Shown here piece after piece: positions 17,243 through 24,386 of a stretch of DNA of 33,857 bases. The notes under the pieces were generated by a model. That model was given only the letters and a program-made list of their open reading frames with translations, ran no database searches and was not told where the DNA came from. This DNA comes from DASVEG01 sp035540495 (GTDB lineage Bacteria; Actinomycetota; Acidimicrobiia; Acidimicrobiales; CADCTF01). Positions within the stretch are counted from its first letter, which is position 1; each line of letters opens with the position of its first letter. The stretch is from NCBI GenBank assembly GCA_035540495.1, contig DATLGL010000037.1, positions 1-33,857 on the forward strand. Reading direction: 5' to 3'. The position numbers and the translations under genes are program-made.

Positions 17243-18222
17243 TGCCGCGCTCCGAGTCGTCACTCGTGGCAGTGCTGTTGACCCAGCGTCTCGTCGACGG
17301 TTCCGCGGAACCGCTCAAAGCCACCGAGTACTGGCGAGTTCTCGCGCAGGTCGAGCATCTGAAGGAACTGCTCGGACTCTCAGTCGACCAGCTCGTGCGT
17401 GAGGTCGGGCTCGACGACGACCTTGCGGAGCGGGTGGCGGCACGCCTCGACCAGGCGACGCAGGTGGCGTTCTCGGTCGACGACTTGGAGCAGAGCGGTA
17501 TCCGTGTCGTTGCGTCGGTCGACGACGACTACCCGGATGTGCTGATGGAGCGGCTGCGGACGGGGGCACCACCGTTGCTGTACGTCGCAGGTGACCCACG
17601 GTTGCTCAGCGCGGGAGGGCTGGGTGTTGTTGGTTCCCGTGACGTGGCGCCTGAAGGCGCCGAGGTGGCGAAGGCCGCAGCTGCGCGTGCTGCGTCGGCC
17701 GGCGTCCCGGTCGTGTCCGGAGGGGCCAAGGGAGTCGACCGACTGGCGATGGGCGCTGCCCTCGAGGCCGGCGGATCCGCTGTCGGCGCCCTCGCCGACT
17801 CGTTGATGCGGACCGTGCGCGATCCCGACACGCGGCGGGCGATCACCGACGGTTCGTTGTGCCTGTGCACGCCCTACAAGCCGTCGGCCGGATTCAGCGC
17901 CGCCACTGCGATGGGCCGCAACAAGATCATCTACGCGCTGTCGACGGCCACGCTGGTCGTGGCGTCCGACCACGACAAGGGCGGGACGTGGTCAGGCGCG
18001 GTCGAGGCGCTCAAGCACGGGTACTCGCCGGTGCTGGTGTGGACCGGCGAGGGTGGCGGCAAGGGCAACCGTCCTCTCGTGGAGCGGGGCGGGATACCCA
18101 TCGACGACATGGACGAACTGTTCCCGCTCCAGGCCCACGTCGCTCGCAGCGACCCAGCGGCAGCGCCGCCGCCTGTCGACGCCGTCGCCGCAGGTACGGA
18201 GCAGCTCAAGCTCGAGTTGTAG
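17242..18222 (+). CDS. dprA: DprA/Smf-like protein
   Basis: DprA-family protein of 326 residues; the family binds single-stranded DNA and loads RecA during transformation, and belongs to the SLOG Rossmann superfamily. Residues 1-90 form a divergent helical N-terminal domain. DDYPDVLMERL and PPLLYVAGD lead into the Rossmann core: GLGVVGSRDVAPEGAEVAK (about 127-145), GVPVVSGGAKGVDRLAMGAAL (about 154-174), and NKIIYALSTATLVVASDHDKGGTWSGA. After the core there is only a Pro/Ala-rich tail, so the winged-helix domain of canonical DprA is missing. The start overlaps the stop of the RecQ-PRT gene. The 3' end overlaps by 17 bases the convergent HEPN-like gene. Lack of other competence genes nearby suggests a specialised, perhaps defensive, DprA rather than the housekeeping copy. 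Confidence 0.88.
   Translation: MPRSESSLVAVLLTQRLVDGSAEPLKATEYWRVLAQVEHLKELLGLSVDQLVREVGLDDDLAERVAARLDQATQVAFSVDDLEQSGIRVVASVDDDYPDVLMERLRTGAPPLLYVAGDPRLLSAGGLGVVGSRDVAPEGAEVAKAAAARAASAGVPVVSGGAKGVDRLAMGAALEAGGSAVGALADSLMRTVRDPDTRRAITDGSLCLCTPYKPSAGFSAATAMGRNKIIYALSTATLVVASDHDKGGTWSGAVEALKHGYSPVLVWTGEGGGKGNRPLVERGGIPIDDMDELFPLQAHVARSDPAAAPPPVDAVAAGTEQLKLEL
17299..17312. repeat. Palindrome GGTTCCGCGGAACC inside dprA
   Basis: Second exact copy of the 14-bp palindrome, again read as Gly-Ser-Ala-Glu-Pro near the DprA N-terminus (VDGSAEPLKATE). The same peptide arises in two unrelated proteins, so selection or spread appears to act on the DNA word. Confidence 0.7.
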
Positions 18223-18601
18223 CGGCCCCTGCGGCGCCGCCGGATCCTTCCGCCTCGATCGCAGCGACCAGCGCCCGGGTGCGTGCGGTCCAGTGGGCGA
18301 CACTCTCAAGCGGAGGTGTCAGCTCGTACGGGTGGTGATGGGTTGCGTCGGACAGCGCCGCCCAAACCTGATGCGCCTCGGCCGCAACGGCGGGGTCCGA
18401 CCGCATCCGCAGCGCTACGAACTTCGCCCTGCCCGATGCTCGCACCATGTCCGGCTCCCGTGTCTCCCAGTAACGCCGGATCGCCGATTCGAGCGCCTGC
18501 CGAACCAGCACCGCAATGGCCCGCCGGCCGACGGGAGTCGCGGCTTCCGGTGTAGCGAGGAGCTGCTCAGCCCAGGACAGCGACTGCGTCGGAGCGATCA
18601 C
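18206..18601 (-). CDS. Stand-alone HEPN-like protein paired with the ATPase
   Basis: An all-helical 131-residue protein. It lines up with the C-terminal region of the ATPase encoded just upstream. VLVRQALESAIRRYWETRE matches ALCRSALEAACIEVYQRRE, and further on AEAHQVWAALSDATHHH...RTRALVAAIEA matches EEAQAVYDCNRGVHEG...RTRALAKTIRA. Both keep an R-x3-E helix followed by a histidine, the arrangement of the PrrC/RloC class of HEPN anticodon nucleases. I infer it is a duplicated HEPN domain that partners with the ATPase, as nuclease, dimer partner or inhibitor. GTG 18601 overlaps the ATPase stop (GTGA), so the two are translationally coupled. Its own 3' end overlaps dprA on the other strand by 17 bases. 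Confidence 0.7.
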   Translation of the reverse strand: MIAPTQSLSWAEQLLATPEAATPVGRRAIAVLVRQALESAIRRYWETREPDMVRASGRAKFVALRMRSDPAVAAEAHQVWAALSDATHHHPYELTPPLESVAHWTARTRALVAAIEAEGSGGAAGAATTRA

Positions 18602-20970
18602 GTGAGTGCCCGGATCGTCTTGGCGAGAGCGCGCGTGCGCTTGAGGAGATCGTCGAGATCACCGGGGAAGCCCTCGTGCACACCTCTGTTGCAGTCGTAC
18701 ACCGCTTGCGCCTCTTCTCGTGGGCACCGCGTCCGGAGCGCGTCGTTCACGGCGCCGCGCTCGCAGCCGAAGGCGAGTGCCAGCCGCGCGCCGAGATCAT
18801 CGTTCTCCACGAGATCCGCCTCGACCTTCGCGTGGGGGCGGCCGTTCGTCAGCTCGCGGCGCTGGTACACCTCGATGCACGCGGCTTCGAGCGCGCTGCG
18901 GCAGAGCGCAGGTACCACTGTCGCCCGTATCGACTCGGGGAGGTTGCCGCGCAACAGCGACCGTGCGTCCCGAAGATGACGCTCCACCGGATCGAGCGAC
19001 TTCTCGATCATGACGCGCGACCGCTCGCCGCGCGACACCTCGAGAACAGTTGCCGGGATGTCGAGCCGCCGCATCGCCTCTGGGAGGCGTTCGTCGTGTG
19101 TCAGCACGATCACTTGGTGCGTCTCCGCTGCGCGGTGCAGTACCTGAGCCAGACCCTCGACCTTCGCAGGGTCCATCGCCTGGACCGGATCGTCGATCAC
19201 GACGAACCGGAAGGGGCTCTCCGGCATCAACGCTCGCGGCATGAAGAGCGACAGCGCCAACGAGTGGAGCTCGCCCTGGCTCATCACCGAGAGCGCGGCG
19301 CCCTCGACGCCATCGATCGACACGTCGAGCACGACGTCCTTCCGTCCGTACTTCGCTGAGGCGCCCGCGAGCTTGATGCCCTTCAAGTCGACGCTGCTCT
19401 GCTGGCGAAGTGTCTGCCACACCTCGGTCGCTCGCTCGGCGATCGGGGCGAACCGTTCGGCGCGGAGCTCCTCCTCGGCCTTCTTCAACCAGTCCTCGGC
19501 GGCCTTGAGCCGCTTGACCTCCTCTGGAGCGGTGAGGATGACGTCCGCCTGCTGACGCCATGCAGCGAGTTCGGTGGCGAGCGGCTTCCATGCGTCCTGC
19601 CGCGCTTCGATCTCGGCGACTGCCTGCCCCCGCACAGCCTCGATCGCAGCAGCCAGAGGCTTGACGTCTTCGCGGAGGCGGCGCAGCAGCTGGGTATCGT
19701 CCGAGGCCGGCTGCGCGAAGGCGCCCCACATCGAGGCGAGGCCGCTGGTGTCGATGTTCGTCGACGCCGAGCTGACGACCGCAGGCGGGCCGCTGAGGAA
19801 CGCGGTGGCCATGCGCCTGCGCTCGCGCTCGTTCCGCTGAGCATGTTCGGCGTCCTCTGCCGCCGCACGAAGCGCCGCAGCCTCGGCCCGGGCTTTCTCT
19901 GCCCAAGCATCGGCGAGGACGCCGGCGCTGCCGCACACCGGGCACTCGGTCGTCGGGTGGTGTTGGTGGTGCTCAAGTGCGGCTTCGAGGAGGGCGGCGG
20001 TCGACAGCGCCCGCCCAGCATCCGTCGAGCGGACCCGCTCGGCTTCGGCGACGGCCGCTTCCAGTTCGTCGGCGACCTGTAGGGCGGCTTCGGGATCGGG
20101 AGCGTGGAGCGTCGCCAGAGATCGCAACTGCGAGAGATCTGCATCAGGCGCGTCGCCACCCGGGACGATGATCTCGTCGATGACCGCCAGGTCGGGCACC
20201 TTGGCGGCGAGCGCACTCGCAGCTCGCCTAGCTCGCTCGTCGTCGGCGCTCTTCAGCTTCACGACCAGCGTCTTGGCCGTGTCCGTCGCCGCCTTCAGCC
20301 GCTTGTTGACCTCCCGCCGGCGTTCGCCGAGGGCGTTGGCGGCCTCCGTGAGCGACTCGAGCCCGAGGATCGACGAGAGCGCGGCGAAGAGGGTGGCCGA
20401 CCCGTCTTCGAGCAGTCCGCCGAGTTCGTTGTAGGAGAGGAACGGGCGATGAGCGGTGAGCGACCCCGTCCAGGGGATCTCGGCCGCGTCAGAAGAGCCA
20501 GGGCGTCGGACGACCGTTGCGACGTTGTCGAGGTCGCTGCTCGCCCAAGTCCGCTCGATGTCGGTGAAGCCGGAACGGCCTTCCTCGATGATCGACGCAG
20601 CGACCCGCGCAGGACCGGCGGAGTGAAGGTTCTTCCAACCGTCTCTCCACGCCTTCTGCTTCTTGCCTGCCCATCGTGCGCTGTCGCCGGTGAGAAGCAC
20701 TTCGAACGACTCGGCGAGGCTCGACTTCCCGGACCCGTTCCGCCCGACGATCAGCGTGAGACCCGGTGCCGGCTGGAGCTCGAGGTCGAGCCTTTCGCCG
20801 ACGCCTCGGAACCCCTCGACGGAGAGCTTTGCGAGGTATGCGCCACCGGCCGCGGCGGGCGCGTCGTGGCCGTCGTCGGGCAACTCGTTCAGGACGAGCT
20901 CCCGCACTTCTGCGGGCACCCCACCCGCATCCAGTCGCCGCGCGATCTCGTTTCGGAGGTTCTGCGCCAT
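18598..20970 (-). CDS. RloC-like ABC ATPase with zinc hook and C-terminal HEPN-like domain
   Basis: A 790-residue SMC/Rad50-type ATPase. Walker A is GRNGSGKSS at residues 76-84 (K82). Coiled-coil arms flank a zinc-hook motif C343-P-V-C346. The ABC signature is VMSQGELHSLALSLF (S564, G566, E567). Walker B is FRFVVIDDPVQAMD (D593, D594), and the H-loop is IVLTHDER (H625). So it should be an active ATPase. Residues about 665-790 are a helical domain with R-x3-E (CRSALEAA) and NRGVH (H765), compatible with a HEPN/anticodon-nuclease domain as in RloC. ATPase, zinc hook and C-terminal nuclease in about 790 residues is the RloC layout; that family cuts tRNA after sensing DNA damage. I chose ATG 20970; a TTG at 20994 would overlap the EEP relic. 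Substrate and activity are inference. Confidence 0.85.
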   Translation of the reverse strand: MAQNLRNEIARRLDAGGVPAEVRELVLNELPDDGHDAPAAAGGAYLAKLSVEGFRGVGERLDLELQPAPGLTLIVGRNGSGKSSLAESFEVLLTGDSARWAGKKQKAWRDGWKNLHSAGPARVAASIIEEGRSGFTDIERTWASSDLDNVATVVRRPGSSDAAEIPWTGSLTAHRPFLSYNELGGLLEDGSATLFAALSSILGLESLTEAANALGERRREVNKRLKAATDTAKTLVVKLKSADDERARRAASALAAKVPDLAVIDEIIVPGGDAPDADLSQLRSLATLHAPDPEAALQVADELEAAVAEAERVRSTDAGRALSTAALLEAALEHHQHHPTTECPVCGSAGVLADAWAEKARAEAAALRAAAEDAEHAQRNERERRRMATAFLSGPPAVVSSASTNIDTSGLASMWGAFAQPASDDTQLLRRLREDVKPLAAAIEAVRGQAVAEIEARQDAWKPLATELAAWRQQADVILTAPEEVKRLKAAEDWLKKAEEELRAERFAPIAERATEVWQTLRQQSSVDLKGIKLAGASAKYGRKDVVLDVSIDGVEGAALSVMSQGELHSLALSLFMPRALMPESPFRFVVIDDPVQAMDPAKVEGLAQVLHRAAETHQVIVLTHDERLPEAMRRLDIPATVLEVSRGERSRVMIEKSLDPVERHLRDARSLLRGNLPESIRATVVPALCRSALEAACIEVYQRRELTNGRPHAKVEADLVENDDLGARLALAFGCERGAVNDALRTRCPREEAQAVYDCNRGVHEGFPGDLDDLLKRTRALAKTIRALT

Positions 20971-20980
20971 GTCGACCCTG

Positions 20981-21121
20981 TTACCGCGCGCCAACTGCGG
21001 GGAAGTCGACTGTCAGCGGCACGTGGTCGCTCAGCCCTTCGACGACCCTTTGGTCGTACCCGCCCAGAGGCGGAAGGTCCTTGGGGGATCCCGAGCAGCA
21101 GTTCCACACGACGAGTCGCAT
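20981..21121 (-). pseudogene. Relic of an EEP-superfamily nuclease, ends joined by internal deletion
   Basis: This 46-codon frame begins MRLVVWNCCSG, the typical first strand of endonuclease/exonuclease/phosphatase (EEP) proteins with its metal-site Asn. It finishes GLSDHVPLTVDFPA, the typical C-terminal strand with the catalytic Asp-His. About 200-250 residues that should lie between are absent, and only 17 residues link the two ends. The frame runs from ATG 21121 to TAA at 20981-20983. It is too short to fold as an active enzyme, so I call it a deletion remnant. It sits between the 80-residue gene and the ATPase, on the same strand, so a full EEP nuclease probably belonged to this operon in an ancestor. 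Confidence 0.65.
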
Positions 21122-21153
21122 GAACCGGCGACGGTACAACTCCGGCGTCTGCG

Positions 21154-21396
21154 TCACGGGCTCTCCGGCGGCGTCACCGGTTCGAATTGTCCGTTCCAGA
21201 ACACGTTGAACCGATAGTCGCTCTCGTCGTCGTCGAACGTGAGGTTGTGGGCGAGGATCGTGTCGTGCTCCTGGTCGTAGACCATGATCCCGCCGCCACC
21301 TTCACCGACCTCCGACAGCTCGAAGCCGTAGGTGTTGATCAACGCCGACAGCTCTCGAACGAAGTTGTGGAGCTCGAGCAGGCGGTCCTGTTCCAC
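21154..21396 (-). CDS. Small acidic protein, 80 residues
   Basis: Unknown protein of 80 residues. It has an N-terminal helix (EQDRLLELHNFVRELSALI), a Gly-rich turn (EVGEGGGGIMVYD) and strands ending in YRFNVFWNGQFEP. GTG 21396 is preceded by AGAGAGGA about ten bases upstream, a good Shine-Dalgarno sequence, which sets this start although the frame is open further upstream. It is followed after 32 bases by the EEP relic and then the ATPase, all on the minus strand, so it may lead that operon. The Tyr/Trp-rich C-terminal hairpin and acidic charge would suit a protein-binding role; no family is recognised. Confidence 0.65.
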   Translation of the reverse strand: MEQDRLLELHNFVRELSALINTYGFELSEVGEGGGGIMVYDQEHDTILAHNLTFDDDESDYRFNVFWNGQFEPVTPPESP

Positions 21397-21438
21397 AGCT
21401 GAAGTCCTCTCTGGGTGGAAGATCGCGGCCTCGTCACG

Positions 21439-21455
21439 GAGCGGTCGTACCGCTC
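21439..21455. promoter_or_regulatory. Perfect inverted repeat in a divergent promoter region
   Basis: GAGCGGT-CGT-ACCGCTC: 7-bp arms around a 3-base loop. It lies four bases before the ATG of the 43-residue membrane peptide on the + strand and about 43 bases upstream of the GTG of the 80-residue gene on the minus strand. It could be an operator or an mRNA hairpin that masks the peptide start. Confidence 0.4.
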
Positions 21456-21459
21456 GGTC

Positions 21460-21591
21460 ATGAAGTGGCTCGTCCGAATCGGGGTTGGTTCGTTGATCGT
21501 CGCTGCGCTGGCGACCGGACTGGTGTTGGCGCTCGTGATGGTCATCGTCTGGGCGCTCGCGATCGCGGCGGTCGGCTCCCTCTTCAGCTAG
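21460..21591 (+). CDS. Small hydrophobic membrane peptide, 43 residues
   Basis: An ATG-started frame of 43 residues. After MKWLVRIGVGS come about 28 almost purely hydrophobic residues (LIVAALATGLVLALVMVIVW and on), ending GSLFS before TAG at 21589-21591. One membrane helix with a positively charged N-terminus is evident. It stands divergent from the RloC-like operon and its 80-residue leader gene. There is no strong ribosome site, but a perfect hairpin lies just before the ATG. Possible roles include a small membrane effector or toxin, or a chance frame in GC-rich DNA; the clean charge-helix layout favours a real gene modestly. Confidence 0.45.
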   Translation: MKWLVRIGVGSLIVAALATGLVLALVMVIVWALAIAAVGSLFS

Positions 21592-21725
21592 CCGGCCCGG
21601 CTGACCGACGACGGCGCATGTAGCGACGATCGCGGTGCTCAGGAGGTCTTCGACCCGGCCGCCGCGATGCGACGCACGGCGGAGTCGCTCCACGTCACCT
21701 GGCCACCAGATCGATTCGTGATCGC

Positions 21726-22397
21726 TCACTGGAGGATCGGCAGGTCACGGATGGCCGCGAACCGGTCGTCCGAATGAACGAGGTTGTGCACCTTCACCTT
21801 CGTCCTCCGGACGATCTGGCGCACGTTGGCGGGCGACAGCCCGAGCTCCTCGCCGAGCGTGTGCGACGGAGACGGGTCGCCGTCGGTCTTCAACGCCTCG
21901 TAGGCGAGCAGGATCGCGCGGTGGCGCACTGTCGTCACCTGCTCCAGCGCGGCACGGAGGAGCGCGACGCGCTCGTCACGGGCGGCGAGGAACTGGAGCG
22001 TCTGCCACTCGTCCTCGTCGCGATCCGATACGACACCGGCACGGGTATCGGTGTTGTCGAGGCTCTCGTCGAGCTCGACCGCGTGCTGGCCGATGTAGGC
22101 GGAGATGTGCTGGTGGATGCGTCGCTCGGCCCACACCCACGGCAACGCTCCGCCCTCGGGTCGCCAGGAGCCGGCGGTGTCCCGGATGACGAGCATCGTC
22201 TCGGCGACGAGCTCGTCGAGGAGCGCCACCTCGACGCGGGTCGACAGCTTGCGCAACGACCGGACGACGGTCGCACGGATGCCGGGTCGGTGGAGCTCGA
22301 GAAGCTGGAAGAGCGCGACGCCGTCGCCGCCCGCGATCCGGGCCATGAGCTCGGCAAGGGTGGGCGCAGGGTCGGCGTCGGCTGCGATATCGGCCAT
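21726..22397 (-). CDS. Sigma-70-family (ECF-like) transcription factor
   Basis: A 223-residue protein with the two regions of a small sigma factor. Region-2-like: GDGVALFQLLELHRPGIRATVV, then LLDELVAETMLVIRDTAGSWRPEGGALPWVWAERRIHQHI (about residues 25-110), including the Trp/aromatic-rich helix that melts the -10. Region-4-like helix-turn-helix: VRHRAILLAYEAL, then TLGEELGLSPANVRQIVRRTKVKVHNLV (about 165-210). I chose ATG 22397; frames further upstream cross the shared promoter. The motif GTCCCA-N6-TGGTTC lies 10 bases before the start. It is divergent from the two WYL regulators. No anti-sigma gene is evident; a GTG at 21729 overlaps the stop, but the frame that follows is not convincing. 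Confidence 0.8.
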   Translation of the reverse strand: MADIAADADPAPTLAELMARIAGGDGVALFQLLELHRPGIRATVVRSLRKLSTRVEVALLDELVAETMLVIRDTAGSWRPEGGALPWVWAERRIHQHISAYIGQHAVELDESLDNTDTRAGVVSDRDEDEWQTLQFLAARDERVALLRAALEQVTTVRHRAILLAYEALKTDGDPSPSHTLGEELGLSPANVRQIVRRTKVKVHNLVHSDDRFAAIRDLPILQ

Positions 22398-22407
22398 GGC
22401 TCTGACC

Positions 22408-22425
22408 GAACCAGGGCGCTGGGAC
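22408..22425 (-). promoter_or_regulatory. GTCCCA-N6-TGGTTC motif upstream of the sigma-like gene
   Basis: On the minus strand GTCCCA, six bases, TGGTTC. The two halves form an imperfect inverted repeat (TGGTTC reads GAACCA on the other strand). The motif ends 10 bases before ATG 22397. The same two hexamers with the same 6-base gap occur upstream of the TPR gene and the HD gene. Confidence 0.6.
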
Positions 22426-22518
22426 AACTTACGCGGGTGTGATTCGTCGTCACGGAGAACAGGTACTCGACGGTTGTGACACCACGACCTCTTGGGCGAC
22501 GCGGTAGAAGTTGCCGGC

Positions 22519-23442
22519 GTGGCGGACAGACCGAACCCGTACCGGCGAGGCCTTGCGCTCGCGGCGTACCTGACGAAGCGCACGACGCCTGCGTCGCTCG
22601 ACGAGATCCGGCGCGACTTCCCCGGCGTCTACGCCGACGGTGAGTCCGGCCGGAAGATGTTCATGCGCGACAAGGAGGAGCTCCTGGAGTGGGGCTATCC
22701 CGTCGTGGAGGAGGACGACCGCTACTCGATCGACGTCCGCGACGTCTACGTCCCGGACCTCTTCCTCGAAGACGCGGAGCGCGCCGCGCTGCACGGCGCG
22801 CTCCAGTCGGTGGTGCGCAGCCGCTCGATGCTGCGCGACCTCGGCGCGACCTTCGGGGGCTTCGGTGACCTCGCCGACGAAGGGGTGCCGCTCGTGCACG
22901 CGGACCTGAGCCTCGCGAGCACGGTCGACGTGTTGTACGGCGCGGTCCAGAGCCGGCGCCTCGTGGAGGCGACCTACAACGGCAAGACGCGGGTACTGGA
23001 GCCGTGGGGGCTGCTGAGCAGACGGCGAGCGTGGTACGTCCACGTCGCAGACCGGACCGACGGCGGTGCGGAGAAGAACCTTCGAGTGGAGCGCTTCGAA
23101 GGTGACGTCCGGCCCGTCGGAGGTGCGGGCGCGTTCGAGGTGCCGGCCGACTTCGACATCAAGAAGGCGCTTCCCGAGGGTTGGGAGATCCCCACCGACG
23201 ACCGCTACGACGTCGTCGTCCGCGTCGACGACGTGCTCGCCGGGCGCGCGGTCAACGAGGTGTCACGCACCGCGCACGTCGAGCGGGGAGACGACGGCTC
23301 GGTGACCGTCCGGATGACCGTCACCCACCGCGCCGCGTTCCGCTCGTGGCTCTTCACCTACGGCACCCATGCGGTCGTGCTCGAGCCGGAAGCGATCCGC
23401 GACGACATCCGCAGCTGGCTCCGGCGGGTGGTGGAGGCGTGA
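22519..23442 (+). CDS. WYL-domain transcriptional regulator, PafB-like
   Basis: A 307-residue regulator. An N-terminal winged helix-turn-helix (NPYRRGLALAAYLTKRTTPASLDEIRRDFPG to GRKMFMRDKEELLEWG, residues about 5-65) resembles PafB. A central WYL domain has KTRVLEPWGLLSRRRAWYVHVADR, and a C-terminal WCX-like extension ends in VVLEPEAIRDDIRSWLRRVVEA. WYL domains sense single-stranded DNA or nucleotide-type ligands in known members, and PafBC controls a LexA-independent DNA-damage response. I chose GTG 22519, just before DRPNPYRRG; a TTG at 22492 is possible. Its stop overlaps the start of the second WYL gene (GTGA). No proteasome genes are nearby, so this is a paralogous pair rather than the classical paf locus. 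Confidence 0.88.
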   Translation: MADRPNPYRRGLALAAYLTKRTTPASLDEIRRDFPGVYADGESGRKMFMRDKEELLEWGYPVVEEDDRYSIDVRDVYVPDLFLEDAERAALHGALQSVVRSRSMLRDLGATFGGFGDLADEGVPLVHADLSLASTVDVLYGAVQSRRLVEATYNGKTRVLEPWGLLSRRRAWYVHVADRTDGGAEKNLRVERFEGDVRPVGGAGAFEVPADFDIKKALPEGWEIPTDDRYDVVVRVDDVLAGRAVNEVSRTAHVERGDDGSVTVRMTVTHRAAFRSWLFTYGTHAVVLEPEAIRDDIRSWLRRVVEA

Positions 23443-24377
23443 GCCCTCGCCCGCCCGCCGATCACGCCGGCCGGTTCCGGCGCGTCGCGAACATGGCGGC
23501 GTGGCTCGCCGAGGTGGGGGAGTCGACCGTCGAGGAGCTCGCCGAGCGCTTCGAGGTCTCGGAGGCTCAGGTGCGCGAAGACCTCGAGATCCTCATGAAC
23601 GCGACGTACGGCGCGGAGGACGAGGCGCTCGTCGACGTCAGCGTCGACGAAGAGGGGGAAGTCGTCTTCTGGGACCGCGAGATGTTCGTCCGCCAGCTGC
23701 GCCTGCGCCCGAGTGATGCGCTCGCGGTGATCGCCGCGGCGGAGGCGCTCGCCGTCGTCGAGGACGACGAGACCGCACCTCATCTCGCCTCCGCGCTCGC
23801 GAAGGTGCGTGCCGCGGTCGACGCGAGCTCGCTGGTGGCGGTGGAGTCGCACCAGCTCGAACACCTGGCGGACGTGCGCCGTGCAGCGGAGGCGGCCAAG
23901 ACGATCCACCTCCGCTACTACTCCGTCTCCCGCGACGCCGTGAGCGAACGGGACGTCGATCCCCACGTCGTCTTCATGCTGGCGGGGCAGTGGTACTTCC
24001 TCGCTCACGACCACTTGAGCGGCGATCCTCGCCGCCAGTTCCGCGTCGACGGGATCGTCGAGCTCGAGCGGACCGGGCGCACCTTCACCCGCCAGGAGGT
24101 GGCGGTACCGGAAGCCGCGTTCACCGCCGGCGAGGCGACGCGGGAGGTCGTCCTCCGCATCCCCTCTTCGGGTCTTTGGGTGCTCGAAGCGCTGTCGTCG
24201 GTCGAGGTCATCTCGCGCAACGATGATGTGATCGAGGTGATCATCCCCGTCAGCGGCGAGGCGTGGCTCGCACAACTGCTCGTGCGCCTCGGCCCCGAGG
24301 CCGCCGTGGTCGAGCCAGAGGAGCTGCGAGACGTCGGGCGACGACTGGCGGCCGACCTGCTGGCGCTCTACGACTGA
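23439..24377 (+). CDS. WYL-domain transcriptional regulator, PafC-like
   Basis: Second WYL regulator, 312 residues, coupled to the first by GTGA (GTG 23439). DeoR-type helix-turn-helix: GRFRRVANMAAWLAEVGESTVEELAERFEVSEAQVREDLEIL, residues about 11-52. The WYL domain contains KTIHLRYYSVSRDAVSERDVDPHVVFMLAGQWYFLAHD. The C-terminal WCX-like part is REVVLRIPSSGLWVLEALSSVEVI, ending near residue 312. Such pairs usually work as a heterodimer. Likely targets are the nearby genes carrying the GTCCCA-N6-TGGTTC motif, but this is inference. The 3' end faces the TPR gene nine bases away. Confidence 0.88.
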   Translation: MSPRPPADHAGRFRRVANMAAWLAEVGESTVEELAERFEVSEAQVREDLEILMNATYGAEDEALVDVSVDEEGEVVFWDREMFVRQLRLRPSDALAVIAAAEALAVVEDDETAPHLASALAKVRAAVDASSLVAVESHQLEHLADVRRAAEAAKTIHLRYYSVSRDAVSERDVDPHVVFMLAGQWYFLAHDHLSGDPRRQFRVDGIVELERTGRTFTRQEVAVPEAAFTAGEATREVVLRIPSSGLWVLEALSSVEVISRNDDVIEVIIPVSGEAWLAQLLVRLGPEAAVVEPEELRDVGRRLAADLLALYD

Positions 24378-24386
24378 GTCAGGTCT

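Noticed and set aside
21397..21729. Extension of the 80-residue gene back to a GTG overlapping the sigma-like stop
   Set aside because: The extra region is charged, repetitive and antisense to the hydrophobic peptide; a good ribosome site stands before GTG 21396 instead.
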